Assembly: GCF_900129315.1 (NCBI RefSeq)
Contig: NZ_FQUS01000010.1
Span: 1-64,000 of the forward strand
Direction: 5' to 3'
From: Fodinibius roseus
GTDB taxonomy: Bacteria; Bacteroidota; Rhodothermia; Balneolales; Balneolaceae
DNA length: 64,000 bases
The notes beneath the pieces are model-generated. The model made no database searches, was not told the DNA's origin, and worked only from the letters and a program-made list of their open reading frames with translations. The position numbers were made by a program, and so were the translations under genes. Shown one piece after another: positions 25,397 to 34,701 of the stretch. How positions within the stretch are numbered: the first letter of the stretch is position 1; every line of letters starts with the position of its first letter.

Positions 25397-28300
25397 ATGA
25401 TGGAAATAATGACACAGGACAAAGAGAAGAGATCAGTTTTATGGAGAATAATGATACTGGCATTTGGCTTCCTCATCAGTCATGGGTTTTATGCCGAAGC
25501 CAATGGACAATACCTTACCTCGGCTTCCGTTGAATCCGTTGACCAGTCATTTTACTCCGTCAGTGATTATTCCGACCGCTTGCCGGAACTGCAGCGCCTC
25601 GTGTCGGTGGATGCGGAAGAGATCCCGATTCGACAAATACTGGAGGATATTGTAGCCAAAGCGGATCTGGGCCTCGCTTACAATGCCGGACTTCTTTCGC
25701 TGAAGCGTCCTGTCACAATACAGCTTCGGTATGTCCCCGTGGGGGAGGCGCTGCAGCAGGTGCTTGCGTTTACAGGGTATGAGGCAACGATATCGAAGAT
25801 GCGTGAGATCGTATTGCGTAAACGTCTTTACCGGCTTCCCTCACTTATTCGTCTGCAGCAGGAACTATCGGGCAGAGTGACGGACGCTGAAACAGGGGAT
25901 CCGCTGCCCGGGGTGAATGTGGTCGTTACCGGTGACCCCTCGGTGGGAACTTCGACCGATGAGGATGGGGAATACCGTTTGACTGCCCCCGATGATGCCC
26001 AATCGTTAACCTTCTCATTTATTGGTTACCAGGAATTGGAGACCCCGATTGACGGGCGAAGTACGATAAATGCTGAGCTACAACCTCAGGTGCAGACTTT
26101 TGAGGATGTGGTTGTGACTGCACTGGGCATTTCGCGGGAGGAACGTTCGATCGGTTACTCTACCCAGCAGGTCGATGGTGAAAACCTGACGTTCTCGAAA
26201 GAACAGAATGTGATCGGTTCGCTGGCCGGTAAAATTGCGGGCGTACAGATTACCGGTTCTTCGGGGGCAAGCCTGGGAGGCACCCAGACCATTAAAATCC
26301 GGGGGATAAACTCCCTGAGCGGTGAAGGTCAGCCGCTGATTGTGGTTGATGGAACGCCCATCTCGAATGCCAATTTTGCCGGCAGCGCCGGGGCCGATTT
26401 CGGAAATCTGGCTCAGGATATCAACCCGAATGATATTGAATCCGTAAACGTGCTGAAGGGACCGGCTGCTTCTGCACTGTACGGGATCCGCGGGCAGTAT
26501 GGCGTGGTTATGATTACAACCGAGAAAGGGGCCGGCCGTGAAGATTTCCAGGTAGAGTTGAATTCCGGTTTTTCTGTGCAGAAGGCCGCGAATTTTATGG
26601 AATTTCAAAACAAGTACGGGGGCGGTTCTTCCCAGGAATGGAATACCCTTGAGAACGGACAGAAGTACGTGCAGACCTGGGTGGACGAGAGCTGGGGCCC
26701 GCCGATGGATGGTTCCCCGGTGCGCGAGTATTTCAGTTTTTACCCCCAGGATCCGCAGTACGGGGAAGTGACTCCCTTTGATGCGCATCCGGACAATATC
26801 CGGAATTTTTATGAAACCGGATATAAGTTGAACCAGTCGATTACGATTTCAGGAGGAGGTGAGAGCAGCAATTACCGGTTGAGTTTCGATGATTCACGGA
26901 TTTCAGGGGTCTACCCCAATTCGAATCTGAACCGGAACAACCTGGGGGTCAGCGCCGGTATTGATGTAAGTGACCAATGGAATTTTTCCACCAATCTCAA
27001 CTATGCCATCAATGATGCCCGGCGTCCCCCGCAGGGGTCTGAGCACGGCTCCCGTTATTTCCGGCAGTGGTTTCAGCGCAACCTGGATATGAGCCGCCTG
27101 AAAGATTACCGCTATAGCGACGGGACCGTCAAGCACTGGAATATTTCGGGCTGGGGAGACGGCGAGTCCGGAGCCATGCCGTATCCGGTGTACTGGTCCA
27201 ATCCTTATTTTGAAGCTCATGAGGATCTTAGTGAAGACAGCCGGAATCGTATTTTCGGAGATGTGGGTGCCACTTTTAATGCCCTGCCGGAACTGTCCGT
27301 AAGCGCCTTTATCCGGGGGGATATGTATGTGCAGAATATCGAGTATAAAACCGCTTCCGGCGGCACCGACACTCCTGATTACACGGTCGGCAAATATGAG
27401 AACCGGGAGATGAATTACGAGCTCAAGGCGCAGTATTCTCAGAACTGGGACGATTTTTCCCTGGATGCCACGCTCGGAACCAATGTCTACGACCGGAATT
27501 ACTCCTATTTGTATCAGAGTACGGAAGGGGGACTCACGGCCGATGGCTATTATAATATCGAAGCCTCGGTGGATCGCCCGGAAAATGAATCGTATCTCCT
27601 TGAGAAACGGATTTTGAGTGCCTACGCACTGACTTCTCTGGGCTATAACGATACGTATTTTGTCGATGTGAGTATCCGCAATGACAAATCTTCTGCGCTG
27701 CCCGAAGACAGCAACTCGTACTGGTATCCTTCCGTATCGGGAAGTTTGGTGTTCAGTGAGCTGGTGGACTGGGATCCTCTTTCTTTCGGTAAATTGAGGC
27801 TCAGTTACTCCCGGGCCGGCTCCGATCTGTCTCCCTACCAGACGCAGCCGGTATATGGTGTGGGCACGGTTTATGACGGCCGGAATACTCTGCTTGTACC
27901 CGATGAGATTAATAACCCCGATATTGAACCATCATTTTCGACCTCGTATGAGGCGGGTATTGACCTGAACTTCTTTAGCCGGATAGAATTCAATTTTACC
28001 TACTATCAGCAAAAGAATGAGAACCAGATTATCCCCCTGAGCATATCGGGCGCCAGTGGATATGAAGAGGCCATCATTAATGCCGGGCTGATAGAAAACG
28101 AGGGGATTGAACTCAGCGTATCGGGAACGCCTGTCCGGCAGGAATATTTGTCGTGGGACGCTACCTTTAACCTGGGCAGAAATCAGAATGAGGTGGTCCG
28201 GCTCCATCCCGATATCGACCGGTACCAGCATGGTTCAACGGAATATTCAAGTACATGGAGTTACATGAATTCCTACGAGGGAAGAACGTACGGCAGCCTG

Positions 28301-28966
28301 GTCGGACGAGCGTACCAGCGTGATGAGGCGACGGGGCAAATTCTTCTGGATGATAACAACCTGCCGTTGTGGACCGATGCGACGCATAATTTCGGCTCGG
28401 TGCTGCCCGATTTCACGGGGGGAGTTCAAAACGTGCTGCGCTACAGGAACTTCAGCCTGGGCGCCATGATTGATTTCCAGGTGGGGGGACAGTTTTTCAG
28501 CCGGTCAAAAATGCTTGCGGTCAGAACCGGCCTGGCCAAAGAAACCGCTGCCCTCAACGACAAGGGAAACAACGTGCGGGATCCGGTTGACGAAGGCGGG
28601 GGTGTTAAAGTGGAAGGGATATCGGCATCCACCGGCGAGCCGGTTACGGCTTATGTAGATGCCAGTACCTATTTTGATACCATCGGCGACGAGGTGTATG
28701 AAGACTGGGTAATTGATGCTTCCTACGTTAAGCTGAATGAAGTGAGATTCGGTTACACCGTCGACCAGCGAATACTCGAGCGATGGCCGGTGAGGTCGGT
28801 GGAGCTGGCCATTTTTGCCAACAATCCGTGGATGATATGGCAGGAAGCGCCACAGGGACTCGATCCGTCTGAGCTCTCTACCGGGGGACAGGATATCACC
28901 TGGTACGAATCGGGGCAGTTGAATACGGTGCGTACTTTCGGATTGAACATAAGCTTAACTTTTTAG
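25397..28966 (+). CDS. SusC/RagA-like TonB-dependent outer-membrane transporter with STN domain
   Basis: 1189 residues. After a signal peptide (LAFGFLISHGFYAEANGQ) comes an STN domain (about 70-155, PIRQILEDIVAKADLGLAYN ... VPVGEALQQVLAFTGYEA), a carboxypeptidase-like regulatory domain (about 158-245, LSGRVTDAETGDPLPGVNV), a plug (VVVTALGISREERSIGYS; IRGINSLSGEGQPLIVVDG) and a ~22-strand barrel ending in Phe (LNISLTF). STN means that it is a signal-transducing receptor paired with the FecR protein. With the SusD lipoprotein it forms the outer-membrane uptake complex for oligomers. The following murein hydrolases suggest peptidoglycan fragments as cargo, which is inference. Confidence 0.95.
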   Translation: MMEIMTQDKEKRSVLWRIMILAFGFLISHGFYAEANGQYLTSASVESVDQSFYSVSDYSDRLPELQRLVSVDAEEIPIRQILEDIVAKADLGLAYNAGLLSLKRPVTIQLRYVPVGEALQQVLAFTGYEATISKMREIVLRKRLYRLPSLIRLQQELSGRVTDAETGDPLPGVNVVVTGDPSVGTSTDEDGEYRLTAPDDAQSLTFSFIGYQELETPIDGRSTINAELQPQVQTFEDVVVTALGISREERSIGYSTQQVDGENLTFSKEQNVIGSLAGKIAGVQITGSSGASLGGTQTIKIRGINSLSGEGQPLIVVDGTPISNANFAGSAGADFGNLAQDINPNDIESVNVLKGPAASALYGIRGQYGVVMITTEKGAGREDFQVELNSGFSVQKAANFMEFQNKYGGGSSQEWNTLENGQKYVQTWVDESWGPPMDGSPVREYFSFYPQDPQYGEVTPFDAHPDNIRNFYETGYKLNQSITISGGGESSNYRLSFDDSRISGVYPNSNLNRNNLGVSAGIDVSDQWNFSTNLNYAINDARRPPQGSEHGSRYFRQWFQRNLDMSRLKDYRYSDGTVKHWNISGWGDGESGAMPYPVYWSNPYFEAHEDLSEDSRNRIFGDVGATFNALPELSVSAFIRGDMYVQNIEYKTASGGTDTPDYTVGKYENREMNYELKAQYSQNWDDFSLDATLGTNVYDRNYSYLYQSTEGGLTADGYYNIEASVDRPENESYLLEKRILSAYALTSLGYNDTYFVDVSIRNDKSSALPEDSNSYWYPSVSGSLVFSELVDWDPLSFGKLRLSYSRAGSDLSPYQTQPVYGVGTVYDGRNTLLVPDEINNPDIEPSFSTSYEAGIDLNFFSRIEFNFTYYQQKNENQIIPLSISGASGYEEAIINAGLIENEGIELSVSGTPVRQEYLSWDATFNLGRNQNEVVRLHPDIDRYQHGSTEYSSTWSYMNSYEGRTYGSLVGRAYQRDEATGQILLDDNNLPLWTDATHNFGSVLPDFTGGVQNVLRYRNFSLGAMIDFQVGGQFFSRSKMLAVRTGLAKETAALNDKGNNVRDPVDEGGGVKVEGISASTGEPVTAYVDASTYFDTIGDEVYEDWVIDASYVKLNEVRFGYTVDQRILERWPVRSVELAIFANNPWMIWQEAPQGLDPSELSTGGQDITWYESGQLNTVRTFGLNISLTF

Positions 28967-28984
28967 GGAGAAAATTTATTTATT

Positions 28985-30373
28985 ATGAAGAATGTACTCA
29001 TACCTTTTACGATCGTAGCTTTTTTGACTTTTAGCTGTGATATCGCAAGCTTTGACGACGATATCAATAAAAATCCCAACGCTCCCAGTGAAGCTTCGGC
29101 GCCACAACTTATCGCTAACGCGATGCTTTCTCTGCCGTCGCTGAGTTCCTCCCCGCAGGGACAATATAATGCGCAGTTTTTAGCTAAAACCGATTATGTA
29201 AATGATTCGCAGTACCCGGAAGGGGGCACCAGTTTTTACTGGCTGTACCAGGGACCGCTTATTAACCTGCAGGCGGCTATCGATCATTCCAATGTCGATA
29301 ACCGGATTGCTGTTGCGAGAATATTGAAAGCGTACTATTACTGGCATCTCACCGACCGGTGGGGAGATATACCCTATTCCGAAGCGCTGCGTGGAACCAA
29401 AAATTTTACGCCCGCCTATGACACCCAGGAAGCCATCTATACGAGTCTGTTTGACTCGCTGAAAGCAGCCTCCGCCCAAATTAATCCGTCGGGTGGTCTC
29501 AGCAACGACATTATGTACGACGGCGATATGAATAAATGGATCAGGTTCAGCAATACGGTTCGCCTGCTGATGGCACTGCGTCTTTCCGAGGTGGATCCGC
29601 AACGGGCGGAATCGGAGTTCAATGATGCGCTGAATGACGGAATAATGGAGTCCAATGACGACAATTTCGTCTTCCGGCATCTGCCAGAGGCCAACAATCA
29701 AAACTACTGGTACGGGCAGATTGTGGAACCTCCCGTCAGGGAGTGGTGGGCATTGAGTGAAAATCTGGTCGGCATGATGAAGCCGGTGGATGATCCGCGG
29801 CTTCCGGTGTATGGCGATGCCACCGCCTCCGGTGATTATGTAGGCTTGCCGTTCGGTACGGATGAGGACGAGGTTCCTTCCCTGGATGAACTCTCCCTGC
29901 TGGGAGACGCCATTCATGCTCAGGACGCACCGGTCTATCTGGTAACGTACGCCCAGGTGTTGTTTGCCCGGGCCGAGGCGGCCGAGCGGGACTGGATTGC
30001 AGAAAATGCCGGGGAAAATTACAGGCGGGCTATCGAACAATCGCTGTTGCAGTGGACCGGCAGCACGGATGGGTTCGACGAATTTTATGCTCATCCGGAA
30101 ATATCCTATGATGCCGGCAACGCCATGGAACAGATCGCCTCACAGCGATACATCCATCTGTTTATGCACGGTTATGAAGGCTGGGCGGAATACCGGCGAA
30201 CGGGTTATCCCGATCATATGGTCAGTCCCAACGGCAGGGAAGTACCCCTGCGCCAAAGTTACGCTTCCGAAGAGGCGCTCAACAACACCGAAAATTATAA
30301 TGAAGCCGTCCAGCGCCAGTTTGGTGAGGGGAATAATACTCTGTATGGCCGCCTCTGGTGGGATGTGGAATAA
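28985..30373 (+). CDS. SusD-like substrate-binding lipoprotein (SusD_2 type)
   Basis: 462 residues. Signal peptide with lipobox ending LTFSC (Cys about 19), so anchored in the outer membrane. NPNAPSEASAPQLIANAML and WLYQGPLINLQAAI near the N-terminus, and RYIHLFMHGYEGWAEYRRTGYPD near the C-terminus, identify the SusD-like type 2 family. It should cap the SusC barrel and bind the cargo at the cell surface. It begins 18 bases after SusC and is clearly in the same operon. Confidence 0.94.
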   Translation: MKNVLIPFTIVAFLTFSCDIASFDDDINKNPNAPSEASAPQLIANAMLSLPSLSSSPQGQYNAQFLAKTDYVNDSQYPEGGTSFYWLYQGPLINLQAAIDHSNVDNRIAVARILKAYYYWHLTDRWGDIPYSEALRGTKNFTPAYDTQEAIYTSLFDSLKAASAQINPSGGLSNDIMYDGDMNKWIRFSNTVRLLMALRLSEVDPQRAESEFNDALNDGIMESNDDNFVFRHLPEANNQNYWYGQIVEPPVREWWALSENLVGMMKPVDDPRLPVYGDATASGDYVGLPFGTDEDEVPSLDELSLLGDAIHAQDAPVYLVTYAQVLFARAEAAERDWIAENAGENYRRAIEQSLLQWTGSTDGFDEFYAHPEISYDAGNAMEQIASQRYIHLFMHGYEGWAEYRRTGYPDHMVSPNGREVPLRQSYASEEALNNTENYNEAVQRQFGEGNNTLYGRLWWDVE

Positions 30374-30439
30374 ACTCTTTTCCTCCTGTAACGGCTAACG
30401 AATTCGATGTCGGAAAAAAAGTAAAGATCGAGATCGCTG

Positions 30440-30552
30440 CGTTTTGTATGTTTAGTATTTTGCGATTTCAAAATCTTTATATACTGCCTGTACACAGCAG
30501 TTTCAATCGCTCAGGGGGAAGTGTTGCCTCCCCTGGTTTCCAAAAATCACTA
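30440..30552 (+). repeat. Interspersed repeat, copy B
   Basis: Contains ATTTTGCGATTTCAAAATC, GCCTGTACACAGCAGTTTCA, ATCGCTCAGGGGGAAGTG and CCCTGGTTTCCAAAAAT, matching copies A and C, although the left end is hard to place. It lies in the 200-base leader between SusD and the NlpC/P60 gene, and keeps a reading frame open upstream of the true start. Confidence 0.55.
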
Positions 30553-30576
30553 GTAACCAATAACCAAAACCCGACA

Positions 30577-31761
30577 ATGAGATCGCTACCGAAATTATTA
30601 TCTGCAGCCCTATTGCTCTTAGCGACAGGATCAGGATGTGATCCAGAGCCGAAACCGGAAGTTGAGCAGGTTATCGAAAATACAAAAGTGCATTTCGCCC
30701 CTGACAGTCGGGTTGCTTTGTTTGAGGTACAGGCAGAGGAGATAAATGGAGAGTGGTTATTAAAAGGAGAGACCACTATATCCGGAGCGAAGGCGGCCCT
30801 GCTGGACTCCCTCTCGGCTCTGGAGCTAACGCTTCGGGATAGCATCCGGGTACTTCCCGCGGCCGACCTGGAGGGACAAACGTATGCTATTGTCAATAAT
30901 TCGGTTGCCAATATCCGGTCGCGTCCCGCACACCCGGCCCAGCTGGCTACCCAGGCCCTGCTGGGCATGCCGCTGCTGGTGCTCAAAAAAGAGGGCGGCT
31001 GGTACCTGGTAAAAACGCCGGACGACTACCTTTCCTGGGTGGATGGCGGGGGTATTGAGCAGATGAACCGGTCGCACTACAAGGCATGGAAAGACGCTCC
31101 TAAACTTATTTACCTCAAAACCTATGGCTTTTCTTATCGGGAGCCCGATGAATCGTCGGGAAAAGTGAGTGATCTGGTAGCCGGCAGCCTCCTCAGACTG
31201 GAGGGACAAACGGCGTCGTTCTACGAGGTATCCTACCCGGACGGCCGCCGTGGATATGTCCCCGCCAGAGAAGCAAAACCTTTTGAGGAGTGGAATGAGG
31301 AGCTGGACACCAGCCAGGCCTCGTTGATTGAAACGTCAAAGACCATGATGGGAGCCCCCTACCTGTGGGGAGGGACCTCTACCAAGGGGATGGATTGCAG
31401 CGGGTTTACCAAAACGATCTATTTTATGAACGGGATGATCCTTCCCCGGGATGCTTCTCAACAGATAAAGGCAGGGGCACTGGTTGATAATCAGAAAAAC
31501 TTCGATCAGTTGCAGGCGGGAGATTTGTTGTTTTTTGGTCGACCGGCAACCAAAACCGAACCGCGCAGGGTCGTTCACGTGGGTATGTGGATAGGCGAGA
31601 TGCAGTTTATTCATTCCTCGGGACGCGTGCATGTGAGTAGCGTAGACTCATCCGCAGAAAATTTTGATCCCTACAACCTCGACCGCTACCTGGAGTCCCG
31701 ACGCTACTTGGATCATCGGCAGGGGAATATCATTCTAACGGCGGATATGTACAATTGGTAA
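30577..31761 (+). CDS. NlpC/P60 family endopeptidase, lipoprotein with SH3-like domains
   Basis: 394 residues. Lipobox LATGSGC (Cys about 22). A mixed N-terminal domain and two SH3b-like domains (about 95-250, with IVNNSVANIRSRPAHPAQLATQ) precede the NlpC/P60 domain. Catalytic Cys lies in YLWGGTSTKGMDCSGF, and the His in VHVGMWIGEMQFIHSSG. Such enzymes cut gamma-D-Glu to diaminopimelate bonds in murein peptides, in the envelope. Related SH3-NlpC proteins take part in muropeptide recycling. The start at 30577 is fixed by the signal peptide; the longer frame from 30358 runs through SusD and repeat B. Confidence 0.93.
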   Translation: MRSLPKLLSAALLLLATGSGCDPEPKPEVEQVIENTKVHFAPDSRVALFEVQAEEINGEWLLKGETTISGAKAALLDSLSALELTLRDSIRVLPAADLEGQTYAIVNNSVANIRSRPAHPAQLATQALLGMPLLVLKKEGGWYLVKTPDDYLSWVDGGGIEQMNRSHYKAWKDAPKLIYLKTYGFSYREPDESSGKVSDLVAGSLLRLEGQTASFYEVSYPDGRRGYVPAREAKPFEEWNEELDTSQASLIETSKTMMGAPYLWGGTSTKGMDCSGFTKTIYFMNGMILPRDASQQIKAGALVDNQKNFDQLQAGDLLFFGRPATKTEPRRVVHVGMWIGEMQFIHSSGRVHVSSVDSSAENFDPYNLDRYLESRRYLDHRQGNIILTADMYNW

Positions 31762-32052
31762 AGAGGGAGAAAAACAGGAGTTGAAAAATCTTGGATTAAA
31801 AAAGAATGCTCGATACAGGATAATCACGTTTTGTAGTATTTATTTCTGTGAATCATGGTTTATGAGCCTCATGCATACGGGATATTATAATCCTCAGCAA
31901 GAACCACAAGGACAGAGTAATGTTTTATCCGTTATGTGAAAAATCAGTGAAACAGCCTGGGAGGAGTGCAGATAGTGCCTGAATAAAGCTATATTATATC
32001 GCATGCCGGAAGCTATCGGTATTGGCAACCCAATAATAAATTTCATACTATT

Positions 32053-33105
32053 ATGACATTATCTGTTCGTCTGTTTTATTTGGTATTCGCTATATGGGGA
32101 AGCTTCACTTTTTCCGGCCTTGCCCAGGAAACGCAAAGCCCGCTGCAGGGGAAGATCATATGCCTGGATCCGGGTCACGGGGGTACAGCTGATACTGATC
32201 AATATCGGGTAGGCCCGAAGGGTGAGCGCGAGGAGTGGATCAACCTGCGGGTGGGACTGGCACTAAGGGAACTCCTTGAAAGAGATGGGGCAACAGTGGT
32301 GATGACCCGCACGGAAGACACCGAAGTGACCTTGTCAGAACGATCACAGAAAGCTGTCGAGCAGCAGGCCGACGTTTTTGTTTCTATCCATCATAACGCC
32401 ACTGCAGATACTTCTGTTAATTTTCCCATCATTTATTTTCACGGCAATGCTTCGGAGAACCAGGCGGGCGTTATGCTGGGTGAATTGCTGATCGAAAGTC
32501 TGTCTGAGTACTTATACGATCATCAGAATCCGGCAAGCCTTGTATCCGACCACGTCATCTTTCCGGGGAGCGGGGCCTCGGTTTTGCGTGGGACCTACGG
32601 TATACCGGCCGTTTTGGCAGAGGCGTCATTCTTTACGAATCCGGAAGAGGAACAGAGATTGAAAAACCGGGATTATAATCTCCGGGAAGCCCAGGCCTAC
32701 CGGGAGGCCCTTGAATTGTTTTTTTCAAGGGAAATCCCTCCGGTTTATGATACCGGTTCCCGGGCCAACGTTAAGCCGTTTGAGGTGTTACAGGAGGCTG
32801 ACCGGATGAAACCGGTCGCCCGTAAATGGAGGTCAAATGTTCGCAAAGGATTACAACAGTACCGGGAGGGCGATACCTCTTCGCTAAAAAAAGCCCTGGA
32901 GCTGTTTACCGTTTCGGCGCGCAGTTTTCCTGATTCCTGGATGGCGCGACAGGCGCATCGCTACCGGGCCAAAATATTTGAGGCGCTGGGAGCGTTTGAC
33001 AAGCAGCGGGAAACGGAAACCCGGGTGGACGAGTACTATATCCGGCTGCAGCAAAACGAGGTATTTTTGAACGCCCTTGAGAAAGAAACAATCGGGAAAC
33101 GGTGA
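32053..33105 (+). CDS. N-acetylmuramoyl-L-alanine amidase (Amidase_3)
   Basis: 350 residues. A signal peptide (residues 1-25, ending GLAQ) is followed by the Amidase_3 domain: IICLDPGHGG (first zinc His), a Glu in ERE, VFVSIHHNA (second His) and VLAEASFFTNPEEEQRL (catalytic Glu). The C-terminal part (about 235-350) is helical and charged, of unknown role. It frees peptides from MurNAc in murein. It follows the NlpC/P60 gene after a 291-base gap that shows no gene. Together they could make small muropeptides and sugars for the upstream uptake system. Confidence 0.93.
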   Translation: MTLSVRLFYLVFAIWGSFTFSGLAQETQSPLQGKIICLDPGHGGTADTDQYRVGPKGEREEWINLRVGLALRELLERDGATVVMTRTEDTEVTLSERSQKAVEQQADVFVSIHHNATADTSVNFPIIYFHGNASENQAGVMLGELLIESLSEYLYDHQNPASLVSDHVIFPGSGASVLRGTYGIPAVLAEASFFTNPEEEQRLKNRDYNLREAQAYREALELFFSREIPPVYDTGSRANVKPFEVLQEADRMKPVARKWRSNVRKGLQQYREGDTSSLKKALELFTVSARSFPDSWMARQAHRYRAKIFEALGAFDKQRETETRVDEYYIRLQQNEVFLNALEKETIGKR

Positions 33106-33340
33106 ATCCATATTTTCTACCAACCCGGGTGGAATAATAGACGGATTATCAGACCTGTGCTTTGTGTTTACTTGTGTTTGAAAATAATATATAGCGGGTG
33201 CGCCTACCACAGCGACCCCATTTGTTAGCTGTGATCTTTAATTACGCGAGTTATTTCAAATTCTCGTATAGATACCAAATAAATAAATCGGGATAATCAT
33301 GTGAAGTTCATTTTAGCCAGGCTTTTGATAGAGGATAGCC

Positions 33341-34384
33341 TTAATAATCGAAGCCGTGCCGGCTGATGACGCCGCTGTTTTCATCAAGGAAAGTACGAAT
33401 TTCACTGATTGGGATGGCCTGTGTGATACCGTACGATATCCGGTTTTTTTGGCCGAGGAAAACGGTGTCGTTATAGGGACGGACGATGCGTTGCTGACCG
33501 CTGCCTCCTCCGTCATCATCGGGTCGGGGAATAAGGACTGTTTCCTGTGAGGACGTGGCAGATCGGGCCATGCCGATCCACTCAAAATTCCTGAAATTGT
33601 CTCTGCTGCTGATAACAAGTCCCCCGCTTATGCCCGGGTTAAAGAGCGCATCCATGATAAAGAAACGGTGGGGACGAAGGGCCCGCGTGCTGGCTATCCC
33701 GCGGGTAATCATGGGAAATCCTTTGGGAAATCCCAACACATACAGAAAGGAACCCAGCTGGAGATGATCCATGCTGCCCATTTCGAACGGAAGGGAGCGG
33801 TGTTCGGACTGAGATTTGGAATTGAGGGTGGCAGAGAGCAGCGCAACATCAGTGAGCCTGTCTTCTGCAATAATTTCAAAGCTGCTCAGCTCACTGGGAG
33901 TAAAAAGCAGATTGGTCTGTCGTCTCTTGATACTGATCGTCTCTACAAAAGTGTTGGGAGGATAGGATTCGCCCGAATAATAGCTGATCAGCGTATCGGG
34001 GGAATTGACGGCATGAGCACAGGTTACAAGCAAAGCCTTGCCATCACTGTTCAAACTTAAAATGATGGAGGTTCCCGCCGTACTTTCATCGTTGGTATAC
34101 TGCTGAGATGCTATATTATCCAGCCTGTTTGTTCGTATATCCGTTATTCTGACTTCTGGGTTTTCGAAAACATAACTGTTGTAGTGGGCCGTTGAGATAA
34201 TTCTGATAATTGCTTGCCGGGCATCCCGGAGATGGTCGGATACATCCCGGTCGGGAAAGGCTGTGGTGTAGGAATCCGATGCTTCGGTATCCCTGGTCTT
34301 ACTAACAGTGTCTTGTGAACTGCTGCACGCTCCTATCCATGTCAGGAAAAATAAACTGAATATAAGCTGTTGAAATAACTTCAT
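33341..34384 (-). CDS. Trypsin-like serine protease, lipoprotein
   Basis: 347 residues. Lipobox IGACSSS (Cys about 20) makes it a lipoprotein of the envelope. The chymotrypsin-fold triad is recognisable: His in LVTCAHAVNSPD, Asp in RLTDVALLSA and Ser in FNPGISGGLVISS (GxSGG). No PDZ domain follows, so it is not a typical DegP/HtrA. A flexible loop DDDGGGSGQQ lies near residue 290. The target is unknown. The region 33106-33340 before it has a short CACAGC/GCTGTG hairpin and no gene. Confidence 0.8.
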   Translation of the reverse strand: MKLFQQLIFSLFFLTWIGACSSSQDTVSKTRDTEASDSYTTAFPDRDVSDHLRDARQAIIRIISTAHYNSYVFENPEVRITDIRTNRLDNIASQQYTNDESTAGTSIILSLNSDGKALLVTCAHAVNSPDTLISYYSGESYPPNTFVETISIKRRQTNLLFTPSELSSFEIIAEDRLTDVALLSATLNSKSQSEHRSLPFEMGSMDHLQLGSFLYVLGFPKGFPMITRGIASTRALRPHRFFIMDALFNPGISGGLVISSRDNFRNFEWIGMARSATSSQETVLIPRPDDDGGGSGQQRIVRPYNDTVFLGQKNRISYGITQAIPISEIRTFLDENSGVISRHGFDY

Positions 34385-34407
34385 CGTTCAGAGTCCGTTA
34401 GTAAGAG

Positions 34408-34524
34408 AGCTTTGCCAAACCGTTTTTTTCGCGGATTCAGCATTCCCACATATGCTTTATATGCTGCGGCTTTGAATGTGCTCGGTCTTTGATATTGGTC
34501 AAAATTTCTGGTTTTTCAAAGCCT
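34408..34524 (+). repeat. Interspersed repeat, copy E
   Basis: Begins AGCTTTGCCAAACCG and ends CTGGTTTTTCAAAGCC, an imperfect inverted pair. The interior ATGCTGCGGCTTTGAATG, TGCTCGGTCTTTGATATTGG and TCAAAATTTCTGG align with copies A, C and D. It sits between the divergent protease and antiporter genes. Confidence 0.6.
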
Positions 34525-34561
34525 TCTACAACTATTACCGTATTTTTTTCAGTTTTCTAAC

Positions 34562-34615
34562 ACCTTAAAAGGTAATGTAACAGATTTTTGGATTCCTTTT
34601 AATACCGTTTAACGG
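34562..34615 (+). promoter_or_regulatory. Palindromes upstream of the CPA2 antiporter
   Basis: ACCTTAAAAGGT (34562-34573) is a perfect 12-base palindrome and CCGTTTAACGG (34605-34615) an 11-base one, both in AT-rich DNA before the GTG start at 34702. They are candidate regulator sites. Apart from these and repeat E, 34385-34701 holds no gene. Confidence 0.25.
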
Positions 34616-34701
34616 AAAAAATACTGAAAATGGAATCTTAAAATTAAAAATGGTATTCTTTTATTCCTTAAAAGCTTCTCTAACTTAAACTTCGCTTCAT
34701 T

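Noticed and set aside
26078-26788. Minus-strand ORF of 236 codons inside the SusC gene
   Set aside because: It lies opposite the plug and the start of the barrel of a clear SusC protein, and the composition is that of an antisense frame.
31762-32052. Partial likeness (AGAGGGAGAAAAACAGGAGTT) to repeat copy C
   Set aside because: Only about 20 bases match and the rest of the repeat is missing, so it was not listed as a copy.
33210-33236. CACAGC / GCTGTG hairpin after the amidase gene
   Set aside because: A six-base stem with a 14-base loop and no T-tract is too weak to call a terminator.
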